Counted from the stretch's first letter, positions 8,800 through 17,949 are shown. The stretch is 64,000 bases of DNA from Pseudomonas moorei (GCF_008801475.1 NZ_VZPP01000012.1:124001-188000), one strand, 5' to 3'. Program-made: numbers and translations. The notes: a model not told the origin generated them from the letters alone.

Positions 8800-8890
8800 T
8801 GTGGGAGCTGGCTTGCCAGCGATGGCGTCAGCACAGTCAATAGGGTGTTGCCTGACACTCCGCCATCGCGGGCAAGCCCGCTCCCACAGG
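8800..8890. repeat. REP pair between binding-protein and ATPase genes
   Basis: Arms at about 8800-8826 (GTGGGAGCTGGCTTGCCAGC) and 8861-8889 (CGCGGGCAAGCCCGCTCCCAC) are inverted. The pair lies in the 232-base gap after the binding-protein gene, where such elements often stabilise the upstream message. Confidence 0.8.
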
Positions 8891-8910
8891 GATCTACTTC
8901 ACTTCAAGAA

Positions 8911-10062
8911 TTAGCGGCCGCCCATGATCGCAATGTAGTCCTGGGTCCAGCGGCTGTACGGCACGAATTTGCCGCCTTCAGCTTGCGGGGTTTTCCAGAA
9001 GGCGATCTTGTCAAACTGGTCGAAACCGTTGGTTTTGCAGCCTTCGGCGCCGAGCAGTTCGCTCTCCTTGCACGCCGCCGGCACCGCTGGCAGCGAGCCG
9101 AACCATGCCGCCACGTCACCCTGGACTTTCGGTTGCAGCGACCAGTCCATCCACTTGTAGGCGCAGTTCGGGTGCTGGGCATCGACGTGCATCATGGTGG
9201 TGTCGGCCCAGCCCGTGGAACCTTCCTTCGGAATGACCGAGGCCACTGGCTGCTTGTCCGCCACCAGGCCGTTGACCATGTAGCCCCAGCTACTGGAGGC
9301 CACCACGCCTTCGTTTTTGACGTCGCTCATCTGCACGGTCGCATCATGCCAATAGCGGTGGATCAACGGCTGTTGCTTGCGGAGCAGGGCCAGCGCCGCT
9401 TTGTATTGCTCTTCGTTCAGCTCGTAGGGGTTCTTGATGCCCAGTTCCGGCTTGGTCGCCTTGAGGTACAGCGCCGCATCGGCGATGTAGATCGGGCCGT
9501 CGTAAGCCTGCACGCGACCTTTGTTGGACTTGCCATCCGGCAGGGTCTGTTCCTCGAACACCACGCCCCAGCTGTCAGGTGCGGTCTTGAACACGTTGGT
9601 GTTGTACATCAATACGTTCGGACCCCACTGATACGGGGTGCCGTAGGTCTGTTTATTGACGACGTACCACGGTCCGTCCTTGAGGCGCGGGTCGATGTTT
9701 TTCCAGTTCGGGATCAGCGAGGTGTTGATCGGCTGCACACGCTTGCCGACGATCAGGCGCAGGGAGGCGTCGCCGGAGGCTGTCACCAGGTCGTAACCAC
9801 CCTTGGCCATCAGGCTGACCATCTCGTCGGAGGTCGCGGCGGTTTTTACATTGACCTTGCAGCCGGTTTCCTTCTCGAAACCCGTGACCCAATCGTAGGC
9901 CTTGTCGCTTTCGCCCCGTTCGATGTAGCCAGGCCAAGCCACAATATCCAGTTGGCCTTCGCCCGCCCCGACAGCTTTCAGCGGCTCGGCGGCCTGGACA
10001 CTGGCACTGGCCAGCAGCGCGGTGGTGATTGCACTGAGCAGTGCGGTCTTGTGCACGAACAT
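8911..10062 (-). CDS. Periplasmic polyamine-type substrate-binding protein (YdcS-like)
   Basis: Captures the substrate in the periplasm for the ABC importer encoded next to it. 383 residues with a Sec signal peptide (residues 1-24, cleavage after SVQA). The mature part matches the extracellular binding protein family of spermidine/putrescine systems: LDIVAWPGYIERG near residue 38, TYGTPYQWGPNVLMYN near 140 and SSWGYMVNGL near 250. GAGGG precedes the ATG at 10062. It lies 84 bases after the first dehydrogenase, so both may share a transcript. The exact ligand (putrescine, spermidine or another amine) cannot be read from sequence. Confidence 0.9.
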   Translation of the reverse strand: MFVHKTALLSAITTALLASASVQAAEPLKAVGAGEGQLDIVAWPGYIERGESDKAYDWVTGFEKETGCKVNVKTAATSDEMVSLMAKGGYDLVTASGDASLRLIVGKRVQPINTSLIPNWKNIDPRLKDGPWYVVNKQTYGTPYQWGPNVLMYNTNVFKTAPDSWGVVFEEQTLPDGKSNKGRVQAYDGPIYIADAALYLKATKPELGIKNPYELNEEQYKAALALLRKQQPLIHRYWHDATVQMSDVKNEGVVASSSWGYMVNGLVADKQPVASVIPKEGSTGWADTTMMHVDAQHPNCAYKWMDWSLQPKVQGDVAAWFGSLPAVPAACKESELLGAEGCKTNGFDQFDKIAFWKTPQAEGGKFVPYSRWTQDYIAIMGGR

Positions 10063-10146
10063 GGGAATTCCCTCTTCTTCAAATTATGGTCGGGGCAGTT
10101 TTTGAACGGGGTGAAGCATGCCGTTAGCGGCTTGTTATTAGCGTAG

Positions 10147-11634
10147 TCAGAGATGCTGTCCGTGGCGGGCCATGATGTGCCGTACCACGCTGTAGTCCTG
10201 GAGCGAATCGCTGGACAGGTCCTTGCCGTAGCCCGAACGCTTCAGGCCACCATGGGGCATCTCGCTGACCAGCATGAAATGGCTGTTGATCCAGGTGCAG
10301 CCGTACTGCAATCGCGCGGCGACCTGCATCGCCTTGTCGAGGTTCTGGGTCCAAACCGAGGACGCCAGGCCGTATTCCGAATCGTTGGCCCAGTCCACTG
10401 CTTGCTCCAGCTCATCGAAGCGGGTGACGGTGACCACCGGTCCGAACACTTCGCGCTGAACGATTTCGTCGGTCTGTTTGCAGCCGGCCAGCAAGGTTGG
10501 CTGGTAGTAGAAACCGGCGCCGGAATGCACGGCAGCGCCCGTCACCCGTTCGATGTGCGGCTGGCCAAGGGCGCGTTCGACGAAACTGGCCACACGGTCA
10601 CGTTGGCGAGTGCTGATCAGTGGACCGAGTTCGTTGTCGGCATCGCGTTTGCCGGCGAAGCGCAAGCTGCTGACCGCCGCACCGAGTTCGGCCACCAGGC
10701 GATCGTGAATCCCGTTCTGCGCATAAATCCGGCAGGCGGCGGTGCAGTCCTGGCCCGCGTTGTAATAGCCATAGGCGCGCACGCCCTCGACCACCGCCTG
10801 AATGTCGGCATCGTTGCAGACGATCACCGGGGCCTTGCCGCCGAGTTCGAGGTGGGTGCGCTTAAGGGTTTTGGCCGCGGCCTGGAGGATTTTTTGCCCG
10901 GTGACGATATCGCCGGTCAACGACACCATGCGCACTTTCGGGTGGCTGACCAGGTGACTGCCGACGCCTTCACCGCCGCCGCAGACGATGTTGATCACGC
11001 CGCGCGGCAGAATCTCGGCCAATGCCGGCGCCAGGGCCAGGATCGACAGTGGCGTGTGCTCGGACGGTTTGAACACCAGCGTGTTGCCGGCGGCCAGGGC
11101 CGGTGCGATTTTCCACGCGGCCATCATGATCGGGTAGTTCCACGGCGCAATGGACGCCACGACCCCGATAGGGTCGCGCCGCACCATGCTGGTGTAGCCC
11201 GGCAGGTATTCGCCGCTGAGCTGCCCGGTCTGGCAGCGCACGGCACCGGCGAAGAAACGGAACACGTCGACTGTCGCGCTCAAGTCGTCCTGGCGAGCCA
11301 GGTGCAGCGGCTTGCCGCAGTTCAGGGATTCGAGGCGGGCGAGCAGGTCGGCGTTTTTTTCGATGGCGTTGGCGATGTCCAGCAACAGGTTCGAACGCTG
11401 CTGCGGAGTGGTCCGCGACCAGCTGGCGAAGGCGCGGTGGGCGGCGAGGATGGCGGCTTCGACTTGCTCGGTGCTGGCTTCGGCGATCTGCGTCAGGACT
11501 TCGCCGGTCGCCGGGTTGAGAATCGGCTCGACAAATCCCTGGCCCGCGACCAATTCGCCATCGATCAACAAGGCGGTGAACAACGGGGTCTGCGCGCCAG
11601 CCATTTTTCGGATTCTCTTTTCTTGTGTGGCCAT
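10147..11634 (-). CDS. Gamma-aminobutyraldehyde dehydrogenase (PatD/YdcW-like), copy 1
   Basis: NAD-dependent aldehyde dehydrogenase of the same subgroup as the product of 4381-5805. From ATG 11634 it has 495 residues; catalytic elements are N166 (APWNYP), E263 (LELGGKAP) and C297 (NAGQDC). GGGAG lies 4 bases before this ATG, slightly close; ATG 11604 is an alternative giving an N-terminus closer to the paralogue. Upstream is the LysR gene, ending 99 bases away. The copies share the C-terminal block ARLQYGCTW(V/I)N(T/S)HFMLVSEMPHGG almost exactly but diverge at the N-terminus, so this is an old duplication. Confidence 0.85.
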   Translation of the reverse strand: MATQEKRIRKMAGAQTPLFTALLIDGELVAGQGFVEPILNPATGEVLTQIAEASTEQVEAAILAAHRAFASWSRTTPQQRSNLLLDIANAIEKNADLLARLESLNCGKPLHLARQDDLSATVDVFRFFAGAVRCQTGQLSGEYLPGYTSMVRRDPIGVVASIAPWNYPIMMAAWKIAPALAAGNTLVFKPSEHTPLSILALAPALAEILPRGVINIVCGGGEGVGSHLVSHPKVRMVSLTGDIVTGQKILQAAAKTLKRTHLELGGKAPVIVCNDADIQAVVEGVRAYGYYNAGQDCTAACRIYAQNGIHDRLVAELGAAVSSLRFAGKRDADNELGPLISTRQRDRVASFVERALGQPHIERVTGAAVHSGAGFYYQPTLLAGCKQTDEIVQREVFGPVVTVTRFDELEQAVDWANDSEYGLASSVWTQNLDKAMQVAARLQYGCTWINSHFMLVSEMPHGGLKRSGYGKDLSSDSLQDYSVVRHIMARHGQHL

Positions 11635-11733
11635 GCTGCTCCCTGTGACTGGGGCCGGCCGTCTTATAGATGGAGCAAGACTAGTGCGCGGACCCGAGGT
11701 CGACAAATACTAAATACTGAAGGTGGCGTTCGA

Positions 11734-12648
11734 TTAAATAGATGGCTTGCGTCCGCCGTGGGGTTGTTCGCGGGCGACGGTCAGGAACGGGTCGACCAGG
11801 GCCGGGCGCGCCGTGCCGCGCCGCCATGCCAGGCCGACGTCGAGGGTCTGGCTGAGGTCGGCAATCGGCCGCGCCTCGATGATGTCGCCTTCCAGTGACC
11901 AGGGGCGGTAGGTCATGTCCGGTTGAATGGACACGCCAAGGCCTGCGGCCACCAGGCTTCGCACGGCTTCGGTCGAGGCGGTGCGCAAGGTAATGCGCGG
12001 TTGCAGTGAGGCTGCTGTCCACATGCGTTGGGCATTGCGGTCCATTTCATCGACGTTCAATTGAATCAACGGCTCGCGGGCGACATCGGCCAGGTTGATG
12101 CTGTCGTGCTCCAGCAGCGGGTGCTGGGCGGGCAGCCAGAGCCGGTGGGGTGAGTGGGTCAGTACCTCGGTCTGCAGGGCGTGGCGGTCTTCGAGGTTGG
12201 AGAGGATCAGCACGCCGACATCAATCTCGCCGCTGACCAGCAAATGTTCTATGTAGGGGCGCTCGTCTTCCATCACGCGGATTTCGACATTGGGGTAGGC
12301 GCGCTGGAAGCGGGTGAGCAAGTCCGCCAGGTAATAACCGGCCACCAGGCTGGTCACCCCGATGATCAGCTGTCCGGCGACCTGGTCGGTGCTCTGTTGC
12401 AGGCTGCGTTTGGCGTTGTCCACGGTGGCCAGGATCAAGTGTGCCTGGCGCAGGAATTGATGGCCCTGGTGGGTCAGGGTCATGCCTTTGGCGTGACGGC
12501 TGAACAGGCTGACGCCTATTTCCTCCTCCAGTTGCTGGATGGCCAGGGTCAGGGTGGATTGGGAAATAAAGGCGGTTTGCGCGGCGGCGGAGATCGAGCC
12601 GGTCTCGGCCACGGCAATGAAATGACGGATTTGACGCAAGGTCATCAT
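11734..12648 (-). CDS. LysR-family transcriptional regulator
   Basis: 304-residue DNA-binding regulator. An N-terminal winged helix-turn-helix (residues 1-60, with SISAAAQTAFISQSTLTLAIQQLEEEIG) is followed by a periplasmic-binding-like effector domain (residues 90-295). It stands first in the minus-strand amine block and is the obvious candidate to control the dehydrogenase and importer genes; unusually for LysR it is co-directional with, rather than divergent from, its presumed targets. Two adjacent ATGs (12648, 12645) are possible and neither has a clear ribosome binding site. Confidence 0.88.
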   Translation of the reverse strand: MMTLRQIRHFIAVAETGSISAAAQTAFISQSTLTLAIQQLEEEIGVSLFSRHAKGMTLTHQGHQFLRQAHLILATVDNAKRSLQQSTDQVAGQLIIGVTSLVAGYYLADLLTRFQRAYPNVEIRVMEDERPYIEHLLVSGEIDVGVLILSNLEDRHALQTEVLTHSPHRLWLPAQHPLLEHDSINLADVAREPLIQLNVDEMDRNAQRMWTAASLQPRITLRTASTEAVRSLVAAGLGVSIQPDMTYRPWSLEGDIIEARPIADLSQTLDVGLAWRRGTARPALVDPFLTVAREQPHGGRKPSI

Positions 12649-12836
12649 GGGAAGCGTACCCGGTGGGCGGTTTTTATCGATTTGTTCGAGTGTATATCTA
12701 AAAAACCGAAACAGGCTTCAAGCGGTAAGCGAAAGCGCCAGAGCAACATCTGGAAGCACTCTCCCTGGCGGCGGTCGGGCACTTTCGAACTAGGCTGGGG
12801 CCTCAAATCCGGTTACACCTTTTATGGAGGCGGAAA

Positions 12837-13559
12837 ATGAATACCCGCGGATTGCTCGATCAGCTACTCAAATCTGGCCAGGACTTGTTGCAGAACAAGG
12901 CGGGCGGCACGCAGAACAAGACGTCCGCTGGCTTTGGCGGAATGCTTGGGGGCCGCAGTGGTGGCTCGAGCGGGCTTGGCGGTCTGCTTTCGGGCGCTGG
13001 CGGCGGTGCACTGGCGGCGGGCGCCATGGGTTTGCTGCTGGGCAGCAAGAAGGCACGCAAAGTCGGAGGCAAGGTGGCTGTGTACGGTGGCCTCGCGGCG
13101 CTGGGCGTATTGGCCTACAAGGCATACGGCAACTGGCAGGCCCAGCAGGGCACGACACCCAGGCATGAGCCGCAAACCCTTGACCGTTTACCGATGGCGC
13201 AAGTCGAGCAGCACAGCGAGGCCATTCTCAAGGCCCTGGTGGCGGCGGCCAAGGCCGACGGTCATATCGACGAGCGCGAACGCGAATTGATTGAGGGTGA
13301 GTTCGCCCGGCTGGACAACGATCAGGCGCTTGCGCACTGGTTGCACGCCGAACTCAACAAGCCATTGGACCCGGCCGACGTCGCCAGCGCGGCCAGCACC
13401 CCGGAGATGGCCGCCGAGATGTACATCGCCAGTGTGATGCTGGTGGACGAGGAAAGCTTTATGGAAAAGTCCTACCTGGATGAACTGGCACGTCAGCTCA
13501 AGCTGGAACCGGGTTTGAAAGCGGAGCTGGAGAAGCAGGTCCGGCAGGCTTCGGTGTAG
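12837..13559 (+). CDS. DUF533 / TerB-like protein (YebE family)
   Basis: 240-residue protein of the YebE family (tellurite-resistance TerB-like fold). A Gly/Ser-rich N-terminus (residues 20-60) leads into one probable membrane segment (VAVYGGLAALGVLAYKAY, about 81-98). The C-terminal helical domain (residues 120-235) contains AAKADGHIDERERELI, the acidic TerB-like motif. GGAGG lies 7 bases before the ATG. Role unknown in the family; in enterobacteria YebE is linked to envelope stress. Probably monocistronic, with a degenerate REP pair after it. Confidence 0.85.
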   Translation: MNTRGLLDQLLKSGQDLLQNKAGGTQNKTSAGFGGMLGGRSGGSSGLGGLLSGAGGGALAAGAMGLLLGSKKARKVGGKVAVYGGLAALGVLAYKAYGNWQAQQGTTPRHEPQTLDRLPMAQVEQHSEAILKALVAAAKADGHIDERERELIEGEFARLDNDQALAHWLHAELNKPLDPADVASAASTPEMAAEMYIASVMLVDEESFMEKSYLDELARQLKLEPGLKAELEKQVRQASV

Positions 13560-13575
13560 CCCTTCCGGTTGTCTT

Positions 13576-13626
13576 CACCGGCAAGCCAGCTCTACAGAAT
13601 CGATCTCTAGCTGGCTTGCCAGAGAA
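13576..13626. repeat. Degenerate REP pair
   Basis: Arms ACCGGCAAGCCAGCTCTACAG and CTAGCTGGCTTGCC face each other across the short interval after the DUF533 gene. They are a decayed version of the CTGGCAAGCCAG type. Confidence 0.6.
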
Positions 13627-13802
13627 GCCTTTTGAGCCACGACAACGTCATTCATGGCCCATTCACGCCCCCTTCTTGCACAACGCCACTGGCCAGTATC
13701 CTGAACCATGGCGCAAAGTCCCGATCCAGAGCCGGTCCTGCCTATTTCGGCGGGATGAGAAGTGGTGCACAAGCGTCTTATAAATGAAACACCGCCCTCG
13801 GC

Positions 13803-13808
13803 TATACT
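13803..13808 (+). promoter_or_regulatory. Possible -10 element of the wsp operon
   Basis: TATACT lies 35 bases before the wspA start. No good -35 is present at 16-18 bases; TTATAA sits 19 bases away. A weak promoter or an activator-dependent one is possible. Confidence 0.3.
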
Positions 13809-13842
13809 CCCCAGCATTTGAAATGGCCCCCGAGGACTGACT

Positions 13843-15465
13843 GTGAAGAACTGGACGTTGCGCCAACGCATTTTGGCGAGCTTTGCGGTAATTATCGCCA
13901 TCATGCTGTTGATGGTCGTCGCCTCTTATTCACGGTTATTGAAAATCGAGGAAAGCGAAGCCAGCGTGCGTGATGACGCGTTGCCGGGGGTGTATTACAG
14001 CTCGATGATTCGCGGCGCCTGGTCCGAAAGTTTCATTCAGACCCAGGAGTTGCTGGGTTTGAAGCAAAGTTCGGGCATCAGTAAAGAAGATGTCGAAGAT
14101 TACAAAAAATACGAAGCGCGTCTGCAGGAGGAAATCAGTAACTATCGCGCCACCATCACTACCGAAGAAGACAAGGTCGAGTTCGTCGCCTTCGAAAAGA
14201 TTCATGCCGATTACAACAATGCGTTAGCGGCTGTACTCGATTTGCATAAGCGCAATCAGGCAGCAGACGCCATCAGGACGTTTAATGAGCAGCTGATCCC
14301 GGCCTGGACGGCAGGCCGCATGAAACTCAACGACATCATCCATGAAAATAAAGTGGTGGCAGACAAGGACATAGTGGCCATCGATAACGCGGTGGTCACG
14401 GCAAAAATCAGCATGGGCATCTCTCTGCTGGTTGCCGTACTGGCTGCCGGCCTCTGCGGCCTGCTGTTGATGCGCGCGATCATGGCGCCGATGAACCGCA
14501 TCGTCAGCATCCTCGAAGTGATGCGCACCGGCGACCTCAGCAATCGTCTGAACCTGGAGCGCAAGGACGAATTCGGTGCGGTCGAAACCGGCTTCAACGA
14601 CATGATGACCGAACTCACCTCGCTGGTGTCCCAGGCCCAACGCTCGTCGGTGCAGGTCACCACGTCGGTCACCGAGATCGCCGCCACGTCCAGGCAGCAA
14701 CAGGCCACCGCCACCGAAACCGCCGCCACCACGACCGAAATCGGCGCGACCTCCCGTGAAATCGCGGCCACTTCCCGTGATCTGGTACGCACCATGACCG
14801 AGGTCTCCACCGCTGCCGATCAGGCCTCGGTGGCCGCCGGTTCCGGGCAGCAGGGGTTGGCGCGCATGGAAGAAACCATGCACTCGGTAATGGGGGCGGC
14901 CGATCTGGTCAACGCCAAACTGGCGATCCTCAACGAGAAGGCCGGCAACATCAATCAGGTGGTGGTGACCATCGTCAAAGTCGCCGACCAGACCAACCTG
15001 CTGTCGCTCAACGCGGCGATCGAAGCCGAGAAGGCCGGGGAATACGGCCGCGGGTTTGCCGTGGTGGCGACCGAAGTGCGGCGTCTGGCGGACCAGACCG
15101 CCGTCGCCACCTATGACATCGAGCAGATGGTGCGCGAGATTCAGTCGGCGGTGTCGGCCGGTGTGATGGGCATGGACAAGTTCTCCGAGGAAGTGCGCCG
15201 CGGCATGGCCGAAGTGCAGCAGGTTGGCGAGCAGCTGTCGCAAATCATCCATCAGGTTCAGGCGCTGGCGCCGCGCGTGTTGATGGTCAATGAGGGCATG
15301 CAGGCCCAGGCCACCGGCGCTGAACAGATCAACCACGCCCTGGTGCAACTGGGCGATGCCAGCAGCCAGACCGTCGAATCCCTGCGTCAGGCCAGTTTCG
15401 CCATCGACGAGCTGAGTCAGGTGGCCGTGGGGCTGCGTAGCGGCGTCTCGCGATTCAAAGTCTGA
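13843..15465 (+). CDS. wspA: WspA, surface-sensing methyl-accepting chemoreceptor
   Basis: Membrane receptor of the Wsp pathway. GTG start at 13843 with GAGG upstream; 540 residues. TM1 is about residues 10-28, a periplasmic four-helix-bundle-like ligand domain fills 30-188, and TM2 is 190-210. HAMP is 211-263. The cytoplasmic signalling hairpin contains NLLSLNAAIEAEKAGEYGRG and FAVVATEVRRLADQTA near residues 380-420. It is the first gene of a seven-gene operon with 1-4 base overlaps; receptor clusters activate WspE and are tuned by methylation (WspC) and demethylation (WspF). Family knowledge: responds to surface contact and drives c-di-GMP synthesis. Confidence 0.95.
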   Translation: MKNWTLRQRILASFAVIIAIMLLMVVASYSRLLKIEESEASVRDDALPGVYYSSMIRGAWSESFIQTQELLGLKQSSGISKEDVEDYKKYEARLQEEISNYRATITTEEDKVEFVAFEKIHADYNNALAAVLDLHKRNQAADAIRTFNEQLIPAWTAGRMKLNDIIHENKVVADKDIVAIDNAVVTAKISMGISLLVAVLAAGLCGLLLMRAIMAPMNRIVSILEVMRTGDLSNRLNLERKDEFGAVETGFNDMMTELTSLVSQAQRSSVQVTTSVTEIAATSRQQQATATETAATTTEIGATSREIAATSRDLVRTMTEVSTAADQASVAAGSGQQGLARMEETMHSVMGAADLVNAKLAILNEKAGNINQVVVTIVKVADQTNLLSLNAAIEAEKAGEYGRGFAVVATEVRRLADQTAVATYDIEQMVREIQSAVSAGVMGMDKFSEEVRRGMAEVQQVGEQLSQIIHQVQALAPRVLMVNEGMQAQATGAEQINHALVQLGDASSQTVESLRQASFAIDELSQVAVGLRSGVSRFKV

Positions 15466-16001
15466 TGAGCGAACTCACGGCCAAACGCCCTGCCGTGAAG
15501 CAGGCGTTGCATGCGTTGTTTCTGGTGTTCCGCATCGGCAGCGAGCGCTATGCCTTGCAAGCCACCGAGGTCGCGGAAGTGCTGCCGCGCCTGCCGCTGA
15601 AGCCGATTGCCCACGCGCCGCACTGGGTCGCCGGGGTATTCGCCTGTCGTGGTGCGGTGGTGCCGGTGATCGACTTGTGCGCCTTGACGTTTGGTATCCC
15701 GGCCCAGGCTCGAACCAGTACGCGACTGGTACTGGTCCATTACCGCGCGGATGAACGCGCCGCGCCGAAATTGCTCGGGCTGATTCTGGAACAGGCCACT
15801 GACACCTTGCGTTGCAACCCGGCGGATTTTCAGCCCTACGGCCTCGATAACCGCCAGGCGCCGTACCTCGGGCCTGTGCGCGAAGATGCGCAGGGTTTAT
15901 TGCAATGGGTGCGGGTCGCCGACTTGCTGGACGATCAGGTCCGCGCGCTGCTGTTCCCGTCGCCACCGCTGGATCTGGCGCTGCTTGAGGAGCGGTCATG
16001 A
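15465..16001 (+). CDS. wspB: WspB, CheW-like coupling protein
   Basis: 178-residue cytoplasmic scaffold with one CheW domain (residues 15-160; LVFRIGSERYALQATEVAEVLP and FACRGAVVPVIDL are typical). It links WspA to the kinase WspE. Its ATG overlaps the wspA stop codon by one base (TGATG), and it overlaps wspC by four bases. A second, longer CheW-type protein, WspD, is encoded two genes later. Confidence 0.93.
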   Translation: MSELTAKRPAVKQALHALFLVFRIGSERYALQATEVAEVLPRLPLKPIAHAPHWVAGVFACRGAVVPVIDLCALTFGIPAQARTSTRLVLVHYRADERAAPKLLGLILEQATDTLRCNPADFQPYGLDNRQAPYLGPVREDAQGLLQWVRVADLLDDQVRALLFPSPPLDLALLEERS

Positions 16002-17269
16002 GCGGTGATCAGCGGTTTTTCGATTTCCTCAAGGAACGCATCGGCCTCGACGTCACCTCCGTGGGGCCCGCCATCATCGAGCGTGCATTGCGCCAGCGCA
16101 GCGCCGCGTCCAATGCGTTGACCACCGATGAATACTGGCAAACCTTGCAGGGTTCCCGAGACGAACAGCAGGCGCTGATCGAAGCGGTGATCGTCCCCGA
16201 AACCTGGTTTTTCCGTTACCCGGAGTCCTTCGCCACCCTGGCGAAACTGGCGATCAAACGCCTGTCCGAGATCAACAACCTGCGTGCTTTGCGGATTCTC
16301 AGCCTGCCTTGCTCAACCGGCGAAGAACCCTATTCGATTGCCATGACGTTGCTGGATGCCGGGCTCATGCCGCACCAGTTCAAGGTCGACGGCATGGACG
16401 TCAGCCCGCTGTCGGTGGAAAAAGCCCGGCGCGCGCTCTACGGCAAGAATTCGTTCCGTGGGCAGGATATTGCCTTTCGCGACCGGTATTTCGTGGCAGA
16501 AAACGACGGGTTTCGCCTCGATGGCCGGGTGCTGGATCAAGTGCGTTTTCAGGTCGGCAACGTGCTCGATCCGGCGTTGCTCGCCAACGAGCCACCCTAC
16601 GACTTCGTGTTTTGTCGCAACCTGCTGATCTATTTCGATCAGACCACGCAACAGCAGGTTTTCGAAGTGCTCAAGCGCCTGACCCACGTCGATGGTGTGT
16701 TGTTTATCGGCCCGGCCGAAGGCAGCCTGCTGGGACGGTTCGGCATGCGCTCCATTGGCATTGCACAGTCCTTTGCCTTCAGCCGTCATCACGCGGCGGA
16801 GCCCGAGCCTTTACCGGCCATGGTTCCTGCGCCATTGCCTGTGCCGCGACCGGTACGCAACGTGGTGCCGGCGCCAGTACACAGACGCCCGTTCGCGTCC
16901 GTGGCGCCGACAGCGCATACGGCAAAAACTGACGGTGCCGACGCTGTCACGCTGCTGGCCAACATCGCTTCGCTGGCCAACGAAGGCAAGAGTGCCCAAG
17001 CCCGTGCCGCGTGCGAAAGTTACTTGCGCAGCCACGAACCTGTGGCTCAGGTGTTTTACTGGCTCGGGTTGCTCAGCGATGTGGCCGGCAGTGTCCTGGA
17101 AGCCCAGGGTTTTTATCGCAAGGCGTTGTACCTCGAGCCGCAACATCCCGACGCGTTGATGCACCTGGCAGCCTTGCTGCAATCCCAGGGCGACACCGTG
17201 GGAGCCAGACGATTACAGGACCGCGCCGCCCGCAGCGAGCGCGCCGCTGACAGTGAGCGCAAACGATGA
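15998..17269 (+). CDS. wspC: WspC, CheR-type methyltransferase with TPR domain
   Basis: 423 residues. Residues 1-265 form a CheR S-adenosylmethionine-dependent glutamate methyltransferase: VPETWFFRYPESF, the SAM-binding LSLPCSTGEEPYSIAM near 105, and FVFCRNLLIYFD near 205. A Pro/Ala linker (about 270-310) leads to a C-terminal tetratricopeptide region (about 320-415; YWLGLLSDVAGSVLEAQGFYRKAL is a TPR unit). It methylates WspA and so favours signalling. Starts in a 4-base overlap with wspB and ends in a 4-base overlap with wspD. Confidence 0.94.
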   Translation: MSGDQRFFDFLKERIGLDVTSVGPAIIERALRQRSAASNALTTDEYWQTLQGSRDEQQALIEAVIVPETWFFRYPESFATLAKLAIKRLSEINNLRALRILSLPCSTGEEPYSIAMTLLDAGLMPHQFKVDGMDVSPLSVEKARRALYGKNSFRGQDIAFRDRYFVAENDGFRLDGRVLDQVRFQVGNVLDPALLANEPPYDFVFCRNLLIYFDQTTQQQVFEVLKRLTHVDGVLFIGPAEGSLLGRFGMRSIGIAQSFAFSRHHAAEPEPLPAMVPAPLPVPRPVRNVVPAPVHRRPFASVAPTAHTAKTDGADAVTLLANIASLANEGKSAQARAACESYLRSHEPVAQVFYWLGLLSDVAGSVLEAQGFYRKALYLEPQHPDALMHLAALLQSQGDTVGARRLQDRAARSERAADSERKR

Positions 17270-17949
17270 TCGCCTCCGCCACCTTTAGCGTCACCCGTGA
17301 AGATGCCCAGGCCATCGACGATTGCTGGAACCGTATCGGTATCCATGGCGACAAGTCCTGCCCGCTGCTGAGCGAACACATTCATTGCCGCAATTGCGCC
17401 GTGTATTCGGCCGCCGCCACGCGCCTGCTGGATCGTTATGCCTTGCAGCAGGACGACCGCGTGCAGGTGTCCAGCGCCGTGGAGAGCGAGGTGAAAACCC
17501 GCTCGCTGTTGATGTTCCGCCTCGGCGAAGAATGGTTGGGCCTGGCCACTCGCAGTCTGGTTGAAGTCGCGCCACTGCAAGCGATTCACTCGCTGCCGCA
17601 TCAGCGCTCCGGCGCCTTGCTCGGCGTGGCGAACGTGCGCGGTGCGCTGGTGGCGTGCCTCTCGTTGGTCGAATTGTTGGGGCTCGACAGCATCAGCAAT
17701 GTCGCCCCCGGCACTCGGGTCATGCCGCGCATGCTGATCATCGCCGCCCATGGCGGGCCCGTGGTGGTGCCGGTTGACGAAGTGGACGGCATTCATGCCA
17801 TCGACGAGCAGATCCTCGATGCCGCGTCGCGCTCCGGCACCCAGGCCAGTGCCCGGTACACCCGTGGCGTCTTGCAATTCAGGGGTCGCAGCCTGCGTTG
17901 GCTGGATGAAGAACAGCTGTTGTCCGCCGTGACCCGGAGCCTCACATGA
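17266..17949 (+). CDS. wspD: WspD, CheW-like coupling protein
   Basis: 227 residues: an N-terminal extension with four Cys/His-rich positions (CPLLSEHIHCRNCAVY, residues 28-46) followed by a CheW domain (residues 80-220; LLMFRLGEEWLGLATRSLVEVAP). The Cys-rich stretch could bind metal; that is inference. Together with WspB it organises receptor-kinase arrays. Both ends overlap neighbours by four bases (ATGA). Confidence 0.93.
   Translation: MIASATFSVTREDAQAIDDCWNRIGIHGDKSCPLLSEHIHCRNCAVYSAAATRLLDRYALQQDDRVQVSSAVESEVKTRSLLMFRLGEEWLGLATRSLVEVAPLQAIHSLPHQRSGALLGVANVRGALVACLSLVELLGLDSISNVAPGTRVMPRMLIIAAHGGPVVVPVDEVDGIHAIDEQILDAASRSGTQASARYTRGVLQFRGRSLRWLDEEQLLSAVTRSLT

Noticed and set aside
10153..11898. 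581-codon plus-strand frame opposite dehydrogenase copy 1
   Set aside because: Antisense shadow of a clearly recognisable aldehyde dehydrogenase, with shadow-type composition and no ribosome binding site.
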